From Mermis nigrescens (taxonomy: Eukaryota > Nematoda > Enoplea > Mermithida > Mermithidae), in contig JAVLUZ010000596.1 of NCBI GenBank assembly GCA_036768485.1, positions 588,005-652,004 on the forward strand: a stretch of DNA of 64,000 nt. The letters are read 5' to 3'. A model generated the notes under the pieces. The model was given only the letters and a program-made list of their open reading frames with translations. It searched no databases and was not told the DNA's origin. Both the position numbers and the translations under genes were made by a program. Of this stretch, positions 21,020-33,200 are shown one piece after another. How positions within the stretch are numbered: the first letter of the stretch is position 1; the number at the start of each line of letters is the position of its first letter.

Positions 21020-21250
21020 CAGGTGAGCGAGCAGTATCGAAATTCTAAGGGAGGTGCTGTAAAATTTTTCAAAGGTCAAAGAATGGTCTTAAAAATGGTG
21101 TTATGGAGAAAAACATCATTTTTCAGCGTTTCTCATCAAGCTCTATCCATTGGCTTTAAAAAATCGCGAAAGAAAACAAAAAAACTTTCCAAAAATATAA
21201 TTCTGGGGATAGTGAGATTTTCAAATACTAGAAGAAAAGAAAAAGTACAT
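21020..21250 (+). mobile_element. hAT-like MITE, family F1, diverged copy
   Basis: Shares GGTCAAAGAATGG, TTAAAAATGGTG and TTTCTCATCAAGCTCTATCC with the well-bounded F1 copies at 35674-35931 and 41639-41895. The ends are not clear here. Confidence 0.6.
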
Positions 21251-21527
21251 TTCCTTTGCTGTATAAAGTGGCAATGCGCATTTGGCAATCTCAGCCCTCA
21301 GCTCCATGTGGACGCGTTTTCAGCCGGGCGACTTTGATTTTGGAGAAAACCGTCTTAATTTAAGTGATAATCAAATGGAAAAAGGTATTTATTTAAATTT
21401 GATTCCGATTTATTTTTCAGTTATACAATTGATATATGATTGTTGTTTGTTAACTGAATAAATACATTGATAAAGTTTGTAGCAAACTGGATAAAATTTG
21501 ATAAGAAATAAAATCAACATAGTAACA

Positions 21528-21662
21528 TAGCATTGAAGGACTGTGGTCCGGACCAGTCTTTTTTTAAAGGATCACAGTCTGGACCATAGTCCGGTAGTCT
21601 TTGAAATTGGGTTTCTAGTCCGGACTATAGTCCGGAATTTTCCCCGGACTTTTGCCAACGCT
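21528..21662. repeat. Short element built of GGACTATAGTCCGGAC palindromes
   Basis: Several overlapping palindromes of the type GGTCCGGACC and GGACTATAGTCC lie between TAGCATTG and the inverted CAACGCTA. Confidence 0.5.
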
Positions 21663-22212
21663 ATTTACATATTCCCAAAATTTTAGATTAAATGAACAAT
21701 TTTCATTTTGTTCTACTGATTTTAACCTTGTTTAATAAGAATAAGTTAGATTCGTATAAAAGATTAAACGTTTTCAGTTACCCTGATGTACAAGCTTTAC
21801 GAAATGCAAACAAAAATCCTATCTTATAATTGCCTTTAATAAATTCAAATCATATTTTATTATTTTTAAATTCATTATTTCTTATTAAAAAGTTGCAATA
21901 GCAAGCCATGAAATGAAATTCCTTTAATCATTTTCCATAAACTTTCTTATTCTCCCTCTTTGTCTTTATCTGCGTTTATCCTTGCAAAAGTGATATAAGA
22001 GTTCAGATTTGCGATATTTCAGACGTTTTTAATTTTCTCGTTACATCAATTCATACTTCTACATGTTGTTTTGTAATAGATACTGCTTATTTCTGTTGAA
22101 AACCATGAAAAAGGATCCAAAATTATTTAATATATTTATTTAATTAAAAATTCGGAAACTTCATTTTCAGAATGTCAATCTGCTAAATTCAGAATTTTAC
22201 TTACAATATACC

Positions 22213-22409
22213 TATTACTGTGTGGCCTCAGCAGAACGCTCCTTCACGAAACTGGAATCAATAAAGACATATTTTCGGTCAACTATGACTGATTCTCGAG
22301 TAAGTGCACAGCGATTATTTCAATTGAAAATGATTTATCATCTTCGTTAGATCTTTCGCAATTGATTGACCAGTTTGCCGCTCAGAAAGCTAGGAAAGTT
22401 ATTTTGTAA
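22213..22409 (+). pseudogene. hAT transposase C-terminal (dimerisation) relic
   Basis: One frame reads VASAERSFTKLESIKTYFRS from about 22222 and continues STMTDSRVSAQRLFQL, the conserved hAT C-terminal pattern, to a stop at 22348. A shift of frame near 22325 continues with IENDLSSSLDLSQLIDQF, then AAQKARKV, to a TAA at 22407. Such an alpha-helical block mediates dimerisation of hAT transposases. The rest of the transposase is absent upstream. It lies about 256 bp from the proposed right end at 22665. Confidence 0.85.
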
Positions 22410-22665
22410 TAATGCACGTCATCATTCACGAAATGGGTAAATTATTTGAGAAAAAACATACGATACCTACTTAAAATAATGTAGCACAATATTTTGTTAG
22501 TAAATTTATAGTAGGATGTTAACTGCGATCATATGTGTAGGTACGTATGTAAAGCTGATGCATAGATAATAATTATGATGCATATACCTAATACCTGTTT
22601 TAAAAATTATGGGGCGGCCAAAATAAGTTTCGCCCAGGGCCGCTAAACCCCTAAGCACGGCCCTG

Positions 22666-22790
22666 GATATCGCCGACAAAAATCGGCGATATCGATGATG
22701 TCTCCGATATCGCAGACAAAAATCTACGATATCGCCGATGTCGCCAATATCGCGAACAACAATCTGCGATATCGCCCATGTCAGAGCCGC
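22666..22790. repeat. GATATCGCCGAT-type repeat
   Basis: Irregular tandem units of about 12 bp (GATATCGCCGACAAAAATCGGC and variants), mutually palindromic; related to 8355-8414 and 24556-24690. Confidence 0.75.
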
Positions 22791-24555
22791 CTAAGAAGCC
22801 TTAGGTACATAGATACTGTGTATGCGTATTTGCAATGCATGGATTTACATAACATATGTATGGGCGTATGGGACTACGTATGTACCCGTATCACGTAATA
22901 TTGTGAATAGAAATGTTAAAATAAATTAAATAAAATATTAAAAAAATTAAAATAAATATGGAAACAAATTTTAAAAAATATTAATGAAAGTAAAATACAA
23001 TGAAAATTACTTCGAAAATTACGCAAAACATAACTTATTTTTCCGAACACCGGAAAAAAGGTTTTATTATGCTCTCATTCCTTATGTTTTTCAAGTTTTT
23101 TGAAGGCATAGCATGGTAGGTGGCACAGAAGGCACGTGCCCCCTCCGAAACCATTGTTTTACTTTTGGAATAAGTTCCCGAATTTCATTTTTCGTGTCGA
23201 AATCTCTGAAATTATTCTAAATTCTGATGCATTTTCTAGGGTCAAAAATCTTTAAAATTTTCAATTTAATTTGGAATTTAATCCGTTTATGCATTTCTGA
23301 CCTGTCAAAGATCCCGAATTCGGTGGTATGCACAAATTTAATATTTTTATGCATTTCGGGAATCAAAAGCTCAAATTTGGGCGTTTCGCGCACATTCAAT
23401 TATTTTTATTTATCTCTTGTTTTCATAAATTTCAACGATTCATGTGAACGTAATTTTACTGACGGAATCTCCAAAATTTTGACTTAAAATGCTCAGCCGT
23501 TACCGATGGGAATGATCATTTCTTCATAACTTCTATCTGCCATTAAAATCCCCAAAAGTTTATGTTTCATCTTCTGGCATTAGAAATTTCGCAGTTCACA
23601 CGAATTTAATCAATTTGTGTCAGCTGCATTTCAATGCTAAAAATCGGACGTTTTAAATAAATAAAGATCGCTTGAATGCATTTTAAAGTTTTATGATCAC
23701 CAAATTTTTCAGCTTCATACATATCAAACCTTTAGAAGTTGAACATTTCTCGCGTGTTTGATCATCTGATTGCATTTTCTCAAGAACTTATTCTCAGTAA
23801 TGCGGATTTATTTATTTTATGTGTTTTATGGTAGGTGCCCAGAAGAATCTATGTACTCATCGTTAACATAATAAATTTAAAATAGCCTTACCGCAGAATA
23901 AAAAAACCATTTAAACATTTTTAAATTCTTGTGAAATGCGCGATAGTGTGAAAAGCGACAGACTGAAGAGGTTTGGAGACGAAACATGCAAGATGTGGTA
24001 AAATAATACATAAATAGCAAAAACGCGTCTGAATACTCCAAAAACTTTGAAAAAAATTTACATGTGTGCCCCTCCGAACCAAAATCCTGGCTACGCCTCT
24101 GATTTTTTAACCTGTCAGAAAAATTGAAAGAAATCAGTATACAGCTGTCTCAGAAAATTCAGGATTTTACAAGTCGAAAGGCATACGATATTACTCAATT
24201 TGTCCCTTCCCCTAAATGTTAATTTGAGAAAATTAATTTGCAAGTTTTTATTTAATTAAATAATTCTTAATCCAGCATTTCGATTAATTAAATAATTAAT
24301 TAATTAAATGATTATTAAATAATTCATTTGAATTGATTAATTTATTCATCTTTATTATTAAATTTATTTAGTTTTCTAGTCTACCTCAATTTGCTGCTTT
24401 CAAGCTCATCAAAAATTCATGTATGTGCAAAAATAACTAATTATTTAACGCATATGCATGCCATAAGCGTACACATATTTTCTTCCACTGACTGTATTAT
24501 ACTTTGTGCACAAATTGTCGGCTAAATCACAGAGAAATAGAAATGGATCCAATCT
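22791..24555. other. Long gene-free stretch
   Basis: I see no gene. It contains AT-rich sequence, a pair of CCCCTCCGAAACCA-like sequences at about 23140 and 24060 that look like ends of an old repeat, and a run of AATTAATTAAAT at 24280-24320. Confidence 0.5.
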
Positions 24556-24690
24556 TCCGATTTAAGTCGGCGATAATATAAAAAAATTCGGCGATATCGC
24601 CGATATCGCCGACAAAAGTCGGCGATGTCGCCGATATCGCCGATTTTAGTCGGCGATATCGCCGACATCGCCGACAGAAAATCAGGAAAA
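24556..24690. repeat. GATATCGCCGAT-type repeat, second block
   Basis: Eight or so alternating GATATCGCC and GGCGATATC units (for example GGCGATATCGCCGATATCGC near 24592), which would fold on themselves. Confidence 0.75.
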
Positions 24691-24881
24691 TTGGGGCACT
24701 TGTGAACCGGGATCGCTGACTTTTACTTCTGAAGCGGACTCTGGGTCAGTTTTGCTCTTAGGAGCTGTGAGAGCGTAACTGACAGTCTCGCGAAGGAAAA
24801 ATACTTACTACGCGTGCGAAGTCGAACTCCGTCTTTCTCGCTATGAAGTGAGTTGTAATACCGGTAGATCACTTATCAAAA

Positions 24882-25048
24882 AGTCTGTTTCATATAAGTA
24901 TGGACATAAATTTTAAGAATTTGTTCGAAAGTTAGCTGACGGATTACGATAATTATATATTAAATCAATTCTGTAATCGCAATCTGTCGGCTTACTGTTG
25001 AAAATACATAGTTTTAAAATTTATGCCCTAACTTGTGTGAAACAGACT
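24882..25048. repeat. MITE family F2, copy 1 (167 bp)
   Basis: Terminal inverted repeats AGTCTGTTTCATATAAGT and ACTTGTGTGAAACAGACT enclose a shared core ATTACGATAATTATATAT. Confidence 0.85.
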
Positions 25049-25075
25049 AAGCGGCGGCAAAGTAATGCTAGCTAT

Positions 25076-25238
25076 AGTCTGTTTCACACAACTTCGGTCA
25101 TAAATTTTAAAATTATCTACGGCAATCAGCTGACAGATTGCGATTATAGCATTGATCTGATATATAATTATCGCAATCCTCGGCTTACTGTTGATGAAAA
25201 TTCTTAGAATTTATGCACGAAGTTATGTGAAATAGACT
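25076..25238. repeat. MITE family F2, copy 2 (163 bp)
   Basis: Same ends (AGTCTGTTTCACACAACTT and the inverted partner ending ATAGACT), 27 bp from copy 1. It is flanked by AGCTAT on both sides (25070-25075 and 25239-25244). Confidence 0.85.
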
Positions 25239-25244
25239 AGCTAT

Positions 25245-27380
25245 TGTACAATCAGCGAATCAGTTATGCATGGGTCTGCTCTTTGCCGATTGGCTGGACG
25301 ATTAATACTTTCGAATTAAAATACTGTAAAAAAAGTCTCAAGAATTTTGTAACAGACTATATGTATTATCCAGTGCGCAGCGCCGGAAACATTTGAGAAA
25401 TTAAGGACACACTGGCAAAAATCATAGTAAATTACAAAACCATTCTTAGTTTTCATTAATTATTTTGTCCCAATAGGGGGAGGGGGTCGCCCGCCCTCCA
25501 TCTTCAATCCGGCCCCCGTCCAGACTCATAACCGGAGAAGTTGTCAGTAAAAACAAGACAGAAACATGTTTAGCATCTCCGATTTTTGACTTTACATCTC
25601 CCGCTTTGACGTTGTAAAATTCGCTTTGGGCCAATCTGTAGCCTTCGAATAGTAGTACGTTTCTGTGTGAAAAATTTCTCTCCCGCATCATATTCGAGAT
25701 ATTGACCTATCAAAAAATTGAAGAAAACGGATTTTTCGCCGAATGTTACATCCCTGATTTCCAACCTTATACCTCCTTCAGTAACTCAATATTGCGTTTT
25801 TTAAACGCAAATTGCTGCGACGTTTAGCGAACGTACCTACTTCATTTTTAATCGATTCAACCTGTCCTGGCTTATAACCGGAGAAGTTGGTGAAAAAATT
25901 TGGAACAAAAGCTGTTTTTTACATCATTCACTAGTGTGTAAAGGTTAAACCCCCTATATCTAACTCCGTATTGAGTGTAAAAAATTTTGCTCGTATCCTG
26001 AAAGTAGCCTTTAGGTCGTAGTTTATTTCTATCGAAAAAAAATTCTTATGACACTTAACCGGAGTTTTGGCAGACAAAAAAGAGGCCAAAATGTTTTTTT
26101 CACCCTCAGATTCTTTACACTCTTTACACTGCCACTCTGGAAACAAGTCACTTTTCAAAAAAATAACAAAGTACCATCGAGCTTATACATTTTCCTACAT
26201 TTATAAAAAATCAGACTAAATGCAAATCTGAGTTAGCTAACGTCGGTTACCGACGGACCAAAATTTAAAAAACTATATGTTATAACGTTACAGTAAAATT
26301 GTACACGCTCATTAATAATCGGGTAAAATAGAAAAAAGAGTAATTTTTTGATTATCTATCTTAAAAAACCGCACCTCTTAGATATGTCCCGTTATTGCTG
26401 TAGGGGGTGTGAGGGTACCCAAGTATATTATAGGTATATACGCGCTACGCGCTACCTATGACTGCCTATATACGTACTAAAGTAATTTGGTCATAAATTT
26501 TTATAATTTTTACTGACGGTAAGCCGGCATGATTGTGAACTTATGCGCAAACTTATGTGAAATAGGCTGTCTGTTTCATTTAACTTTGAGGTTTCTGAAA
26601 AAATTGAAAGTTCCTCTAAAACTGCTTTAAACTAATGCTATAGTTTTGATATTCTACAATATACCGAGTTATAGGGAGACGTTTGTCATTGTGAAAGCGC
26701 AGTGAAGCATCTAAATTTTAAACCACTTTTGTAGCCTGATTCTTGCTGATTAAATTCAAGAAAAAACTGCAAAGTTAAGTCAAACAGTTCATTTTTGGAC
26801 GCAGCGGACTTTTATGCTTCTGCAAAAGTAAAAAATAAAAAATCAGTAAAAGCATAATAATTTAAACAGTTTTCTCTCTGATTATAATTCCAACCCATGC
26901 GTAACATTTAAAAAGTCATAGAAAGGGAGCTGCAGTTTTAATTATCTATTGATTATTGTGAGAATTGTGCACGTTTTTTATAAATTTTGTACCATGATCT
27001 CAAAGAAGATCGCGAAAACAGACGCTATTTTGCGTATAACGAATGGACTTTTGTTACAATTTCTGTTAGTTTTGGGAAAAGTGAGGGTACTAAACACAAT
27101 AAAGCCTTCTTTAACCCTTTTTTATTGCATGTACTTATCATGGCTGTCACATTAACTTACGTCACTTTTGCAGTCAATTTACACCGATTTAAAACTATCT
27201 GCTCTGCACAAGGTTTCGTTAAATACCTTCTATAGATAAACTATGTGTATGTTACGGTCATATCGGGATGGCTTTGAATGCGTGTTACACTTCCTTTAAA
27301 AACTGATGCTTATGTTGGCTTGCCTTGCAGAAACCAACTGTTCACATAATGTGCTCCGAATATTCTAGACTTTATGGCTT
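25245..27380. other. Gene-free stretch
   Basis: No gene was recognised. A partial F2 MITE lies at about 26480-26570 (GGTCATAAATTTT at one end, GTGAAATAGGCTGTCTGTTTC at the other). Sequence between about 25440 and 26170 has several related AACCGGAGAAGTTG blocks, which suggests an old duplicated repeat. Confidence 0.45.
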
Positions 27381-27672
27381 TTATCCTTTGATCAGACCGC
27401 CAGCAAATTTTAGTTTACGACTTGCTGTACGAGTAATTGGCTCGTAAAATGAACTAAATATATCTACTACTCCCTTTAATATGTATGAATTCGCTAAATT
27501 TATAAGTACTTTTAGTGCGCAACGCCTTCGCATTTGGCTACAGTATGCCACTTGATCACTATTAATTGCTACTGGGTCGCGTCCGATAATAGTAGTCATA
27601 AATAAATCGAAAATCGTTTTTGAATGAACCATTCCTTCCATCACTGCTATTACTTCACTCACGGACACCCTA
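27381..27672 (-). CDS. Unrecognised ORF, possible terminal exon
   Basis: On the - strand an open frame runs to a stop at 27381-27383. A TTTCTTGTTTGATAG splice acceptor-like sequence sits just before GGTGTCCGTG, so it could be a last exon. The product (about 97 codons) has no motif I know. It is not low-complexity, unlike most random frames nearby. No upstream exon was identified. Confidence 0.25.
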
Positions 27673-27699
27673 TCAAACAAGAAAAGTCGGTGATACTTA

Positions 27700-29342
27700 C
27701 GCTCTTCATACTACAAACGTCTGATAGGATATCATTGATGCTTGCTTTTTACTTTCGAAAATAATTTTTGGTGTGCGATCCTTAAATTCTGGAATCTAAT
27801 AATTTACAACTGCGCTGCTTCAATAGCAATCCTTTTTAATACTTGTTACCTAATGATTCTTTTGAACCTGAATATAACATGGACCTGAAAACCCTATCCA
27901 TTCGCTAGCATTCAGCTTAGCTGCTCATTAGGAAAGCTTAAAACTATTATAGTTTGAAATGCTCGGGAGTTTTGCACAGCGTGTTTTATAGCAGAAAGAG
28001 ATGGTAAAGATTTTCATTAAAATCAGACGATAGTCCGTTTCATTTAAATTTACAGTTTTCTGAAAAATTGACTACAAAAGTGTTTTAAGGTGGGTAATAC
28101 ATTTTTCTAGCCTAATACAGAAAAAAATCACAAGGTTATTTGAAATAAATTGTAGTACTATAGCTGAGTGATATCAAAGTTTAATTTTTTGAACTTAGTG
28201 GTCTGCAGCTGAATGTGTGTTACCTTATCATCCGTTGGTATCTATACATAGAACAAAGACTAATGGAAATTTTCTAGAATTCCATTTGTTGTATATTACT
28301 AATTTAGTATAATTTTTAAATAAAATCGTTAAATTCATTATCATCAAAGAGGCGTCATGAGCTGAAATCCTCAATTCTTTTTAGATGGATCGAAGGAATT
28401 TGCAATGGAATTTTCTGAACTGCAGTAGGTACTTATGTACCTTGTTCATTACAGATTTATAATTCAATTTTTTTAAATGATTGTTGGCTATTCTTGGTCA
28501 TAATTTATAACATTTTTCTGGCGTTTCGCGTTAGACAAGACGTATTAATGACATTTTTTCACGTTCTCGATAGCCTGGGCCACATTATTGCGCTCAAAAT
28601 TAGTGTTGTATGCAAGGAAGATTTTAAGATTTTCGCAATGATTTCTGAAGCGAAAACATGGTAATTTAAGCAGCTTCAGCAAAAATTATTAAAGAAATGT
28701 CGGCGCTTCGAGCTGAATGTTTATTATATTTGTTAGTAGGTATCAATATTGCACAATAAGTGAATGCATTAGAGCAGTAATTCAATTATCTCAAGCTATA
28801 TCCTTTAGCCTTATCTTCGCAAAATTGTTTGGTGCTATCGCGCCGAATTTTCGCGCAGATATATTGTTCAATTTTTACAGTATAAATATTCTTATTCCAT
28901 AAAGTTTTCGAAACACCGGTGAAACTAACGCGCATCTAACCGAAATCCTGCATCCCCTACTGATAACAAGCGCCAGATAGGCTATTTCAAGTTCTTAACC
29001 ATATGATAGAAAGGAGTCTAATCTATGAATGAAATGCGAGCTACCTATGTAGGTACATCATTAAAAGGCAATAATTCATTATTTTAAAAATTTTTATGTC
29101 TACATCGTATAAAACATTTATTCAGACATGAGTCGAACTTTAATGATTGTGCGAAATTACTCGTTGATCCAATAAATGCTTAAAACGTTAAATTGTCATG
29201 TTCTCACAGACAATTTATTCAGACTACTTCTTATGTTATTTAGTCTGGAATCTATAATGGCACTGTCTTGACAGCTTACGATAATTATAGAGTGATTCAA
29301 TGTAATTTACAGAGTTAGTTGATGGCAGCATAAAATTTTGAT
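27700..29342. other. Gene-free stretch
   Basis: No gene was seen. GC hairpin-like fragments TGGCGTTTCGCGTTA (about 28517) and CGGCGCTTCGAGCTG (about 28700) mark buried repeats. Confidence 0.45.
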
Positions 29343-29506
29343 AGTCTGTCCCATTTAAGTTTGGGCATAAATTTCGAGAATTTTTTCGAAAGTAAGCCGA
29401 CAAATTTCGATAATTATATATCAAATCAATGCTATAATCGTAATCTGTCGGCTTATTGTCGGACATAGTTTTTAACACTTATGCACGAACTTGTGTGAAA
29501 CTGATT
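29343..29506. repeat. MITE family F2, copy 3
   Basis: AGTCTGTCCCATTTAAGTTT at the left and AACTTGTGTGAAACTGATTA at the right, with the same core as the other F2 copies. Confidence 0.75.
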
Positions 29507-30277
29507 ACAGACGCAGACTGATGTAAAATGGATATCGTCGTTTTTGCTTGTCAATGTTACTTTTTAAGATCATAATTGCTTTTGAAATCGTGTAAAGATT
29601 TATCCTTCGAGCACTATGAGTAATTTTGATCTATGAGTAATAGAGAAATAATACGGCTGTAAAGACAGATTTGGCTACATAAGTACCTACGTGCATGAAA
29701 AAATAAGAGGTGTCAATTTATACCTACAGACACCGTTTCTTAAGCAAAATATTACGCCGCCCACAATTTACCTATAAGGCGAAAATATATCGCAGCTCAC
29801 ACATGTTTATACTATTTACAAATATGAACTTTTTATATTCTTTTATCTAATAGTTGTTATTGTTGTACGCGTGTAGAATTAACTGCTAAAATGACGACGT
29901 CCGAAGCATCGATGCGGGTTCGGACGAAATTTTGTTATATTTGCCATGTTCGGAGATAAGCTTGTTGATTTTAAGCCGGCGTCTAAATTACATACGTTAA
30001 GTCGCCTTGTAACAGCTAAAACGTCTGCTTTTTGACCCACGCAAGCACCTCTGCTCGCTCAGTTCGTTTATTGGTGCAAAGTTTTTACAAGCGTTATATT
30101 CGGACGGCAAATAATTTACGACCTGTTGATAAATGCTTAAATCTATCAATGTTCACATTGTCGTCGTGCTCTCGCTAGAATGTCTCACGGCTTATTATAC
30201 TTATCCTCCTCTATTCGGCGATAGATATCTAATCTTGAATTTTATTTTTCCATTTTAATTGATGACGATGATTTCAA

Positions 30278-33200
30278 ATGGATTACGCGAGTTTTAGGCA
30301 GCAAGCTTATTGCGTATTCGAACCTTTCGAACATCGGTTTATCAATACGGAACGTGGCTGTGGGAAGACGGCACTTTCTTGCTATAAGCTCACGAAACGA
30401 CAGCTGATCGCGTATTCTGTTCTAGTTTTATTGGTTTTACATTGGCCTGTGGCTGAAGGACTTGGCTGGCTGTAAGCATTTGCTTTTTTATGCAAGTTTT
30501 TGTTAAGAAAAGATTCTCTCTTTCAAGAATCAAACATGACAGAGACATTAATCATTTCTTGGGCTTGATCTTAAATCCTTTATAAAAACTATTTTTCGTA
30601 GCTGAAAATGTTTATTTTCAGATAAAGAAGTCCGATTTTTTGTGAACGTAAAAACGAGGGACTTGCTAATATCTCCCTACGATTTTTTATTCATGGACAT
30701 GTTTTAACTTCTACCCCAACAATGTATAAAAGCCTGATTGGTATAATAGATCTCTAAGAAATCGTAAATTTACTTTGGAATATTGTGAAAATTCATTGTC
30801 GATCACACATGGGCGTGGGGGAGTTTTAAAGTTCCCGAGAATTAGATGAACCCTCGAAAAATTGATAGACTCCCAGAATTGAATTTTTGGCATATTTCTG
30901 TGATTTTTTCTATTTTTACACCATCCAAACCCCAGAATTAGATCGCTGCCCATTTATGCTACCGATGTCTCTTACGGAATTCTAGGCAAGCTGAGGAAAA
31001 ATCGCGGAAAAATATCCAAAACTAGACGGCTTATTTGAATAATTTCAAGCGTAGATGTAGCGTTCAACGTAACTTCTGAAAGCTCCGCAGACCTAATCTT
31101 GCAGCTATAATCTTAACGCGCGCTTCGGCCGGCTTAAAAAACAGCCCGGTCTGAGAAAACAGCTGGAGATAAAAGTCCTCCGTTGTTCTCTGAGAAGTTT
31201 GCAGGTACGCCTGGCCTTCAGACTTTGTGCGGATTGGAAAATTTTGAATTCAGATATCTCGATGAGTAGTACTGGATATATACAAAAATAACAGTACTCC
31301 AAGCGATTTTCGGCTTGCTGTTCACTGAAGAAAAAAATCGAAATGTTTTTGAAATTCACATTATTTCAATTGTTCGTACCTTGTCGTTTAAAATGGCCAT
31401 ACACATGATTTCTCAGCATTCCATCCACGCTCGACTCTATTGGAAAAATTTTGAACTTGTTTTTATACTGAATCGGATGTATTGCAGAGAAGAGCAATAC
31501 AGAAAACGAATGGTTCTGAGGGATGCGCCAGAAAATTTTAATATTCACGATGTTATACTTAAACTTGGACTGCTTACGAGTGAGTATATGATAAAATTAT
31601 GCGAAAAAAATCAATCCGGCGCGAAACGCCTGAAGATTTTAGGCTTAGTACCTAATCGGAAATGTGCCTAAGTCTATTCTAGCGGTATTTCAAATGCGCT
31701 TCCTAATTTTCAAATTCTTCCTTTCAGGAGCCCTTCTTAAAAATACCGTACTTCCAAAACATGGAAAGGTTTGATCCTCCAGTCCCCTCTCAGCTGTGTG
31801 TCTCGCAGTGTGGTACAATTTCAAGGTTTATTGTATAACCTAAATTTTGCAGCCATTTTAGACCTCAGTTTAGCTCTACTTTGTGCACAATGTGCCTTGG
31901 TCCCTGACTTGAATGTGGAATATTGGGTTCTAAGTTTTCTTTAGTCTTCACCTTGATAGAAGTAAATCCAATCAGTTAAATACGTATAGTTATATAAATA
32001 TGTATGTTCTCACTCACGTGCAGTCGGAGTTCAAATGAAAATATCAGAAAATCAAGAATGCAAAAAGTAAAATTGAATTTCATGACTATTTATGCTAGTT
32101 TGAAAAATAATAATTAGCGGTAAACTTTCTAAGTTAATGGCGATTGACGGCAAGGAAAACTCCTAATCGGATGTGAATGCTGACTTAAGATCCATTGTTT
32201 ATATAATTTTGAATTTTATGATCGACAATTTTATGCAATATTGTGTTATCTCTTTTATTGGACATTTGAGGAAAAGACGGAGGTAAACACATTGATTAGA
32301 CAGTCTAAGCATCGAATAATTTTTCTCTTTTGCTTGATGACTTTGAAGCGTCATTTTGCTTTTTAATGCAATTAGAAACATGTTTTAGCTTTTCAGGTCA
32401 GTCGCTCAATTATCTTCAGTTGCTAATTTCGAAAGAGATAATTGTGTAAATTTGAAAAGCTTAACTAAAAAGCAAGTGCGAATTTGTCGACGGAACACTG
32501 AACATATGGAAAGTGTGCACATTGGAGCTAAAATGGCAATTTACGAATGTCAATATCAGTTCCGGAATAGGCCTTGGAACTGCAGCGTTTTGCCGGATGA
32601 ATCCGTTTTTGGAAAAGTATTAAAACTCGGTAAACAAATCTACGTATCATGAGTAATATGAGTAATAGACGCGAATGTTGCAGAATATCATATTAGATAG
32701 AATACGCTGAATTCTCACAATATCTGTTTTTAATAGGAGTTAATCAAGCCGAATTTTCGGCAAATGGAGGGGGACACTCAACATAAATTGGTCTATATAT
32801 CAGTAAATTCGTTGGGATAGCTCTCTAAAACCGCATTTTTCGGCGTTTTTCGTAATGCTCTATTCATTAAGATCATAACATTCTATTTTCTTCGAAAAGA
32901 TCTTCCTTACTCTAAGGGCTTATAAAACGTGTAGTTTTTTGGTCGCGCCTGAGCCAAGATTATGGAAAATACTTCACAGCTGGTGCGAAGCGCCGAAAAT
33001 GTGGAGTACCTTTCAAAAAATTTTCAGCCAAGGGGGAGGAGCGCCCCTTCCCCCGCCCCTTCCTAAATAAGGCCTTGTGCGTACGCACTGATTTGGAAGG
33101 AATGTCGAAGTAGTAACCACAGAAAGTACAATAAGAATAGTTTATGAATCATATATGGTCTATTATTAGTATGAAATTTTCACTGTTTGAACTACTGGTT

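Larger units (their letters stand above)
8415..22665. mobile_element. Possible large hAT element enclosing the viral cassette
   Basis: The left end reads CATAGCCGTGCTTAGGG and the right end, on the opposite strand, reads CAGGGCCGTGCTTAGGG. Both sit in GATATCGCCGAT-type repeat. The flanking octamers are GATGTTGC and GATATCGC, which match at 6 of 8 positions. A hAT transposase C-terminal relic lies about 260 bp inside the right end, the usual place. Against the call, the duplication is imperfect, the flank is itself repetitive, and a gap of unknown size lies inside. Confidence 0.45.

Noticed and set aside
31315..31671. 118-codon ORF in Wnt4 intron 1
   Set aside because: Lies in a diverged repeat shared with 36460-36835 and shows no protein family features.
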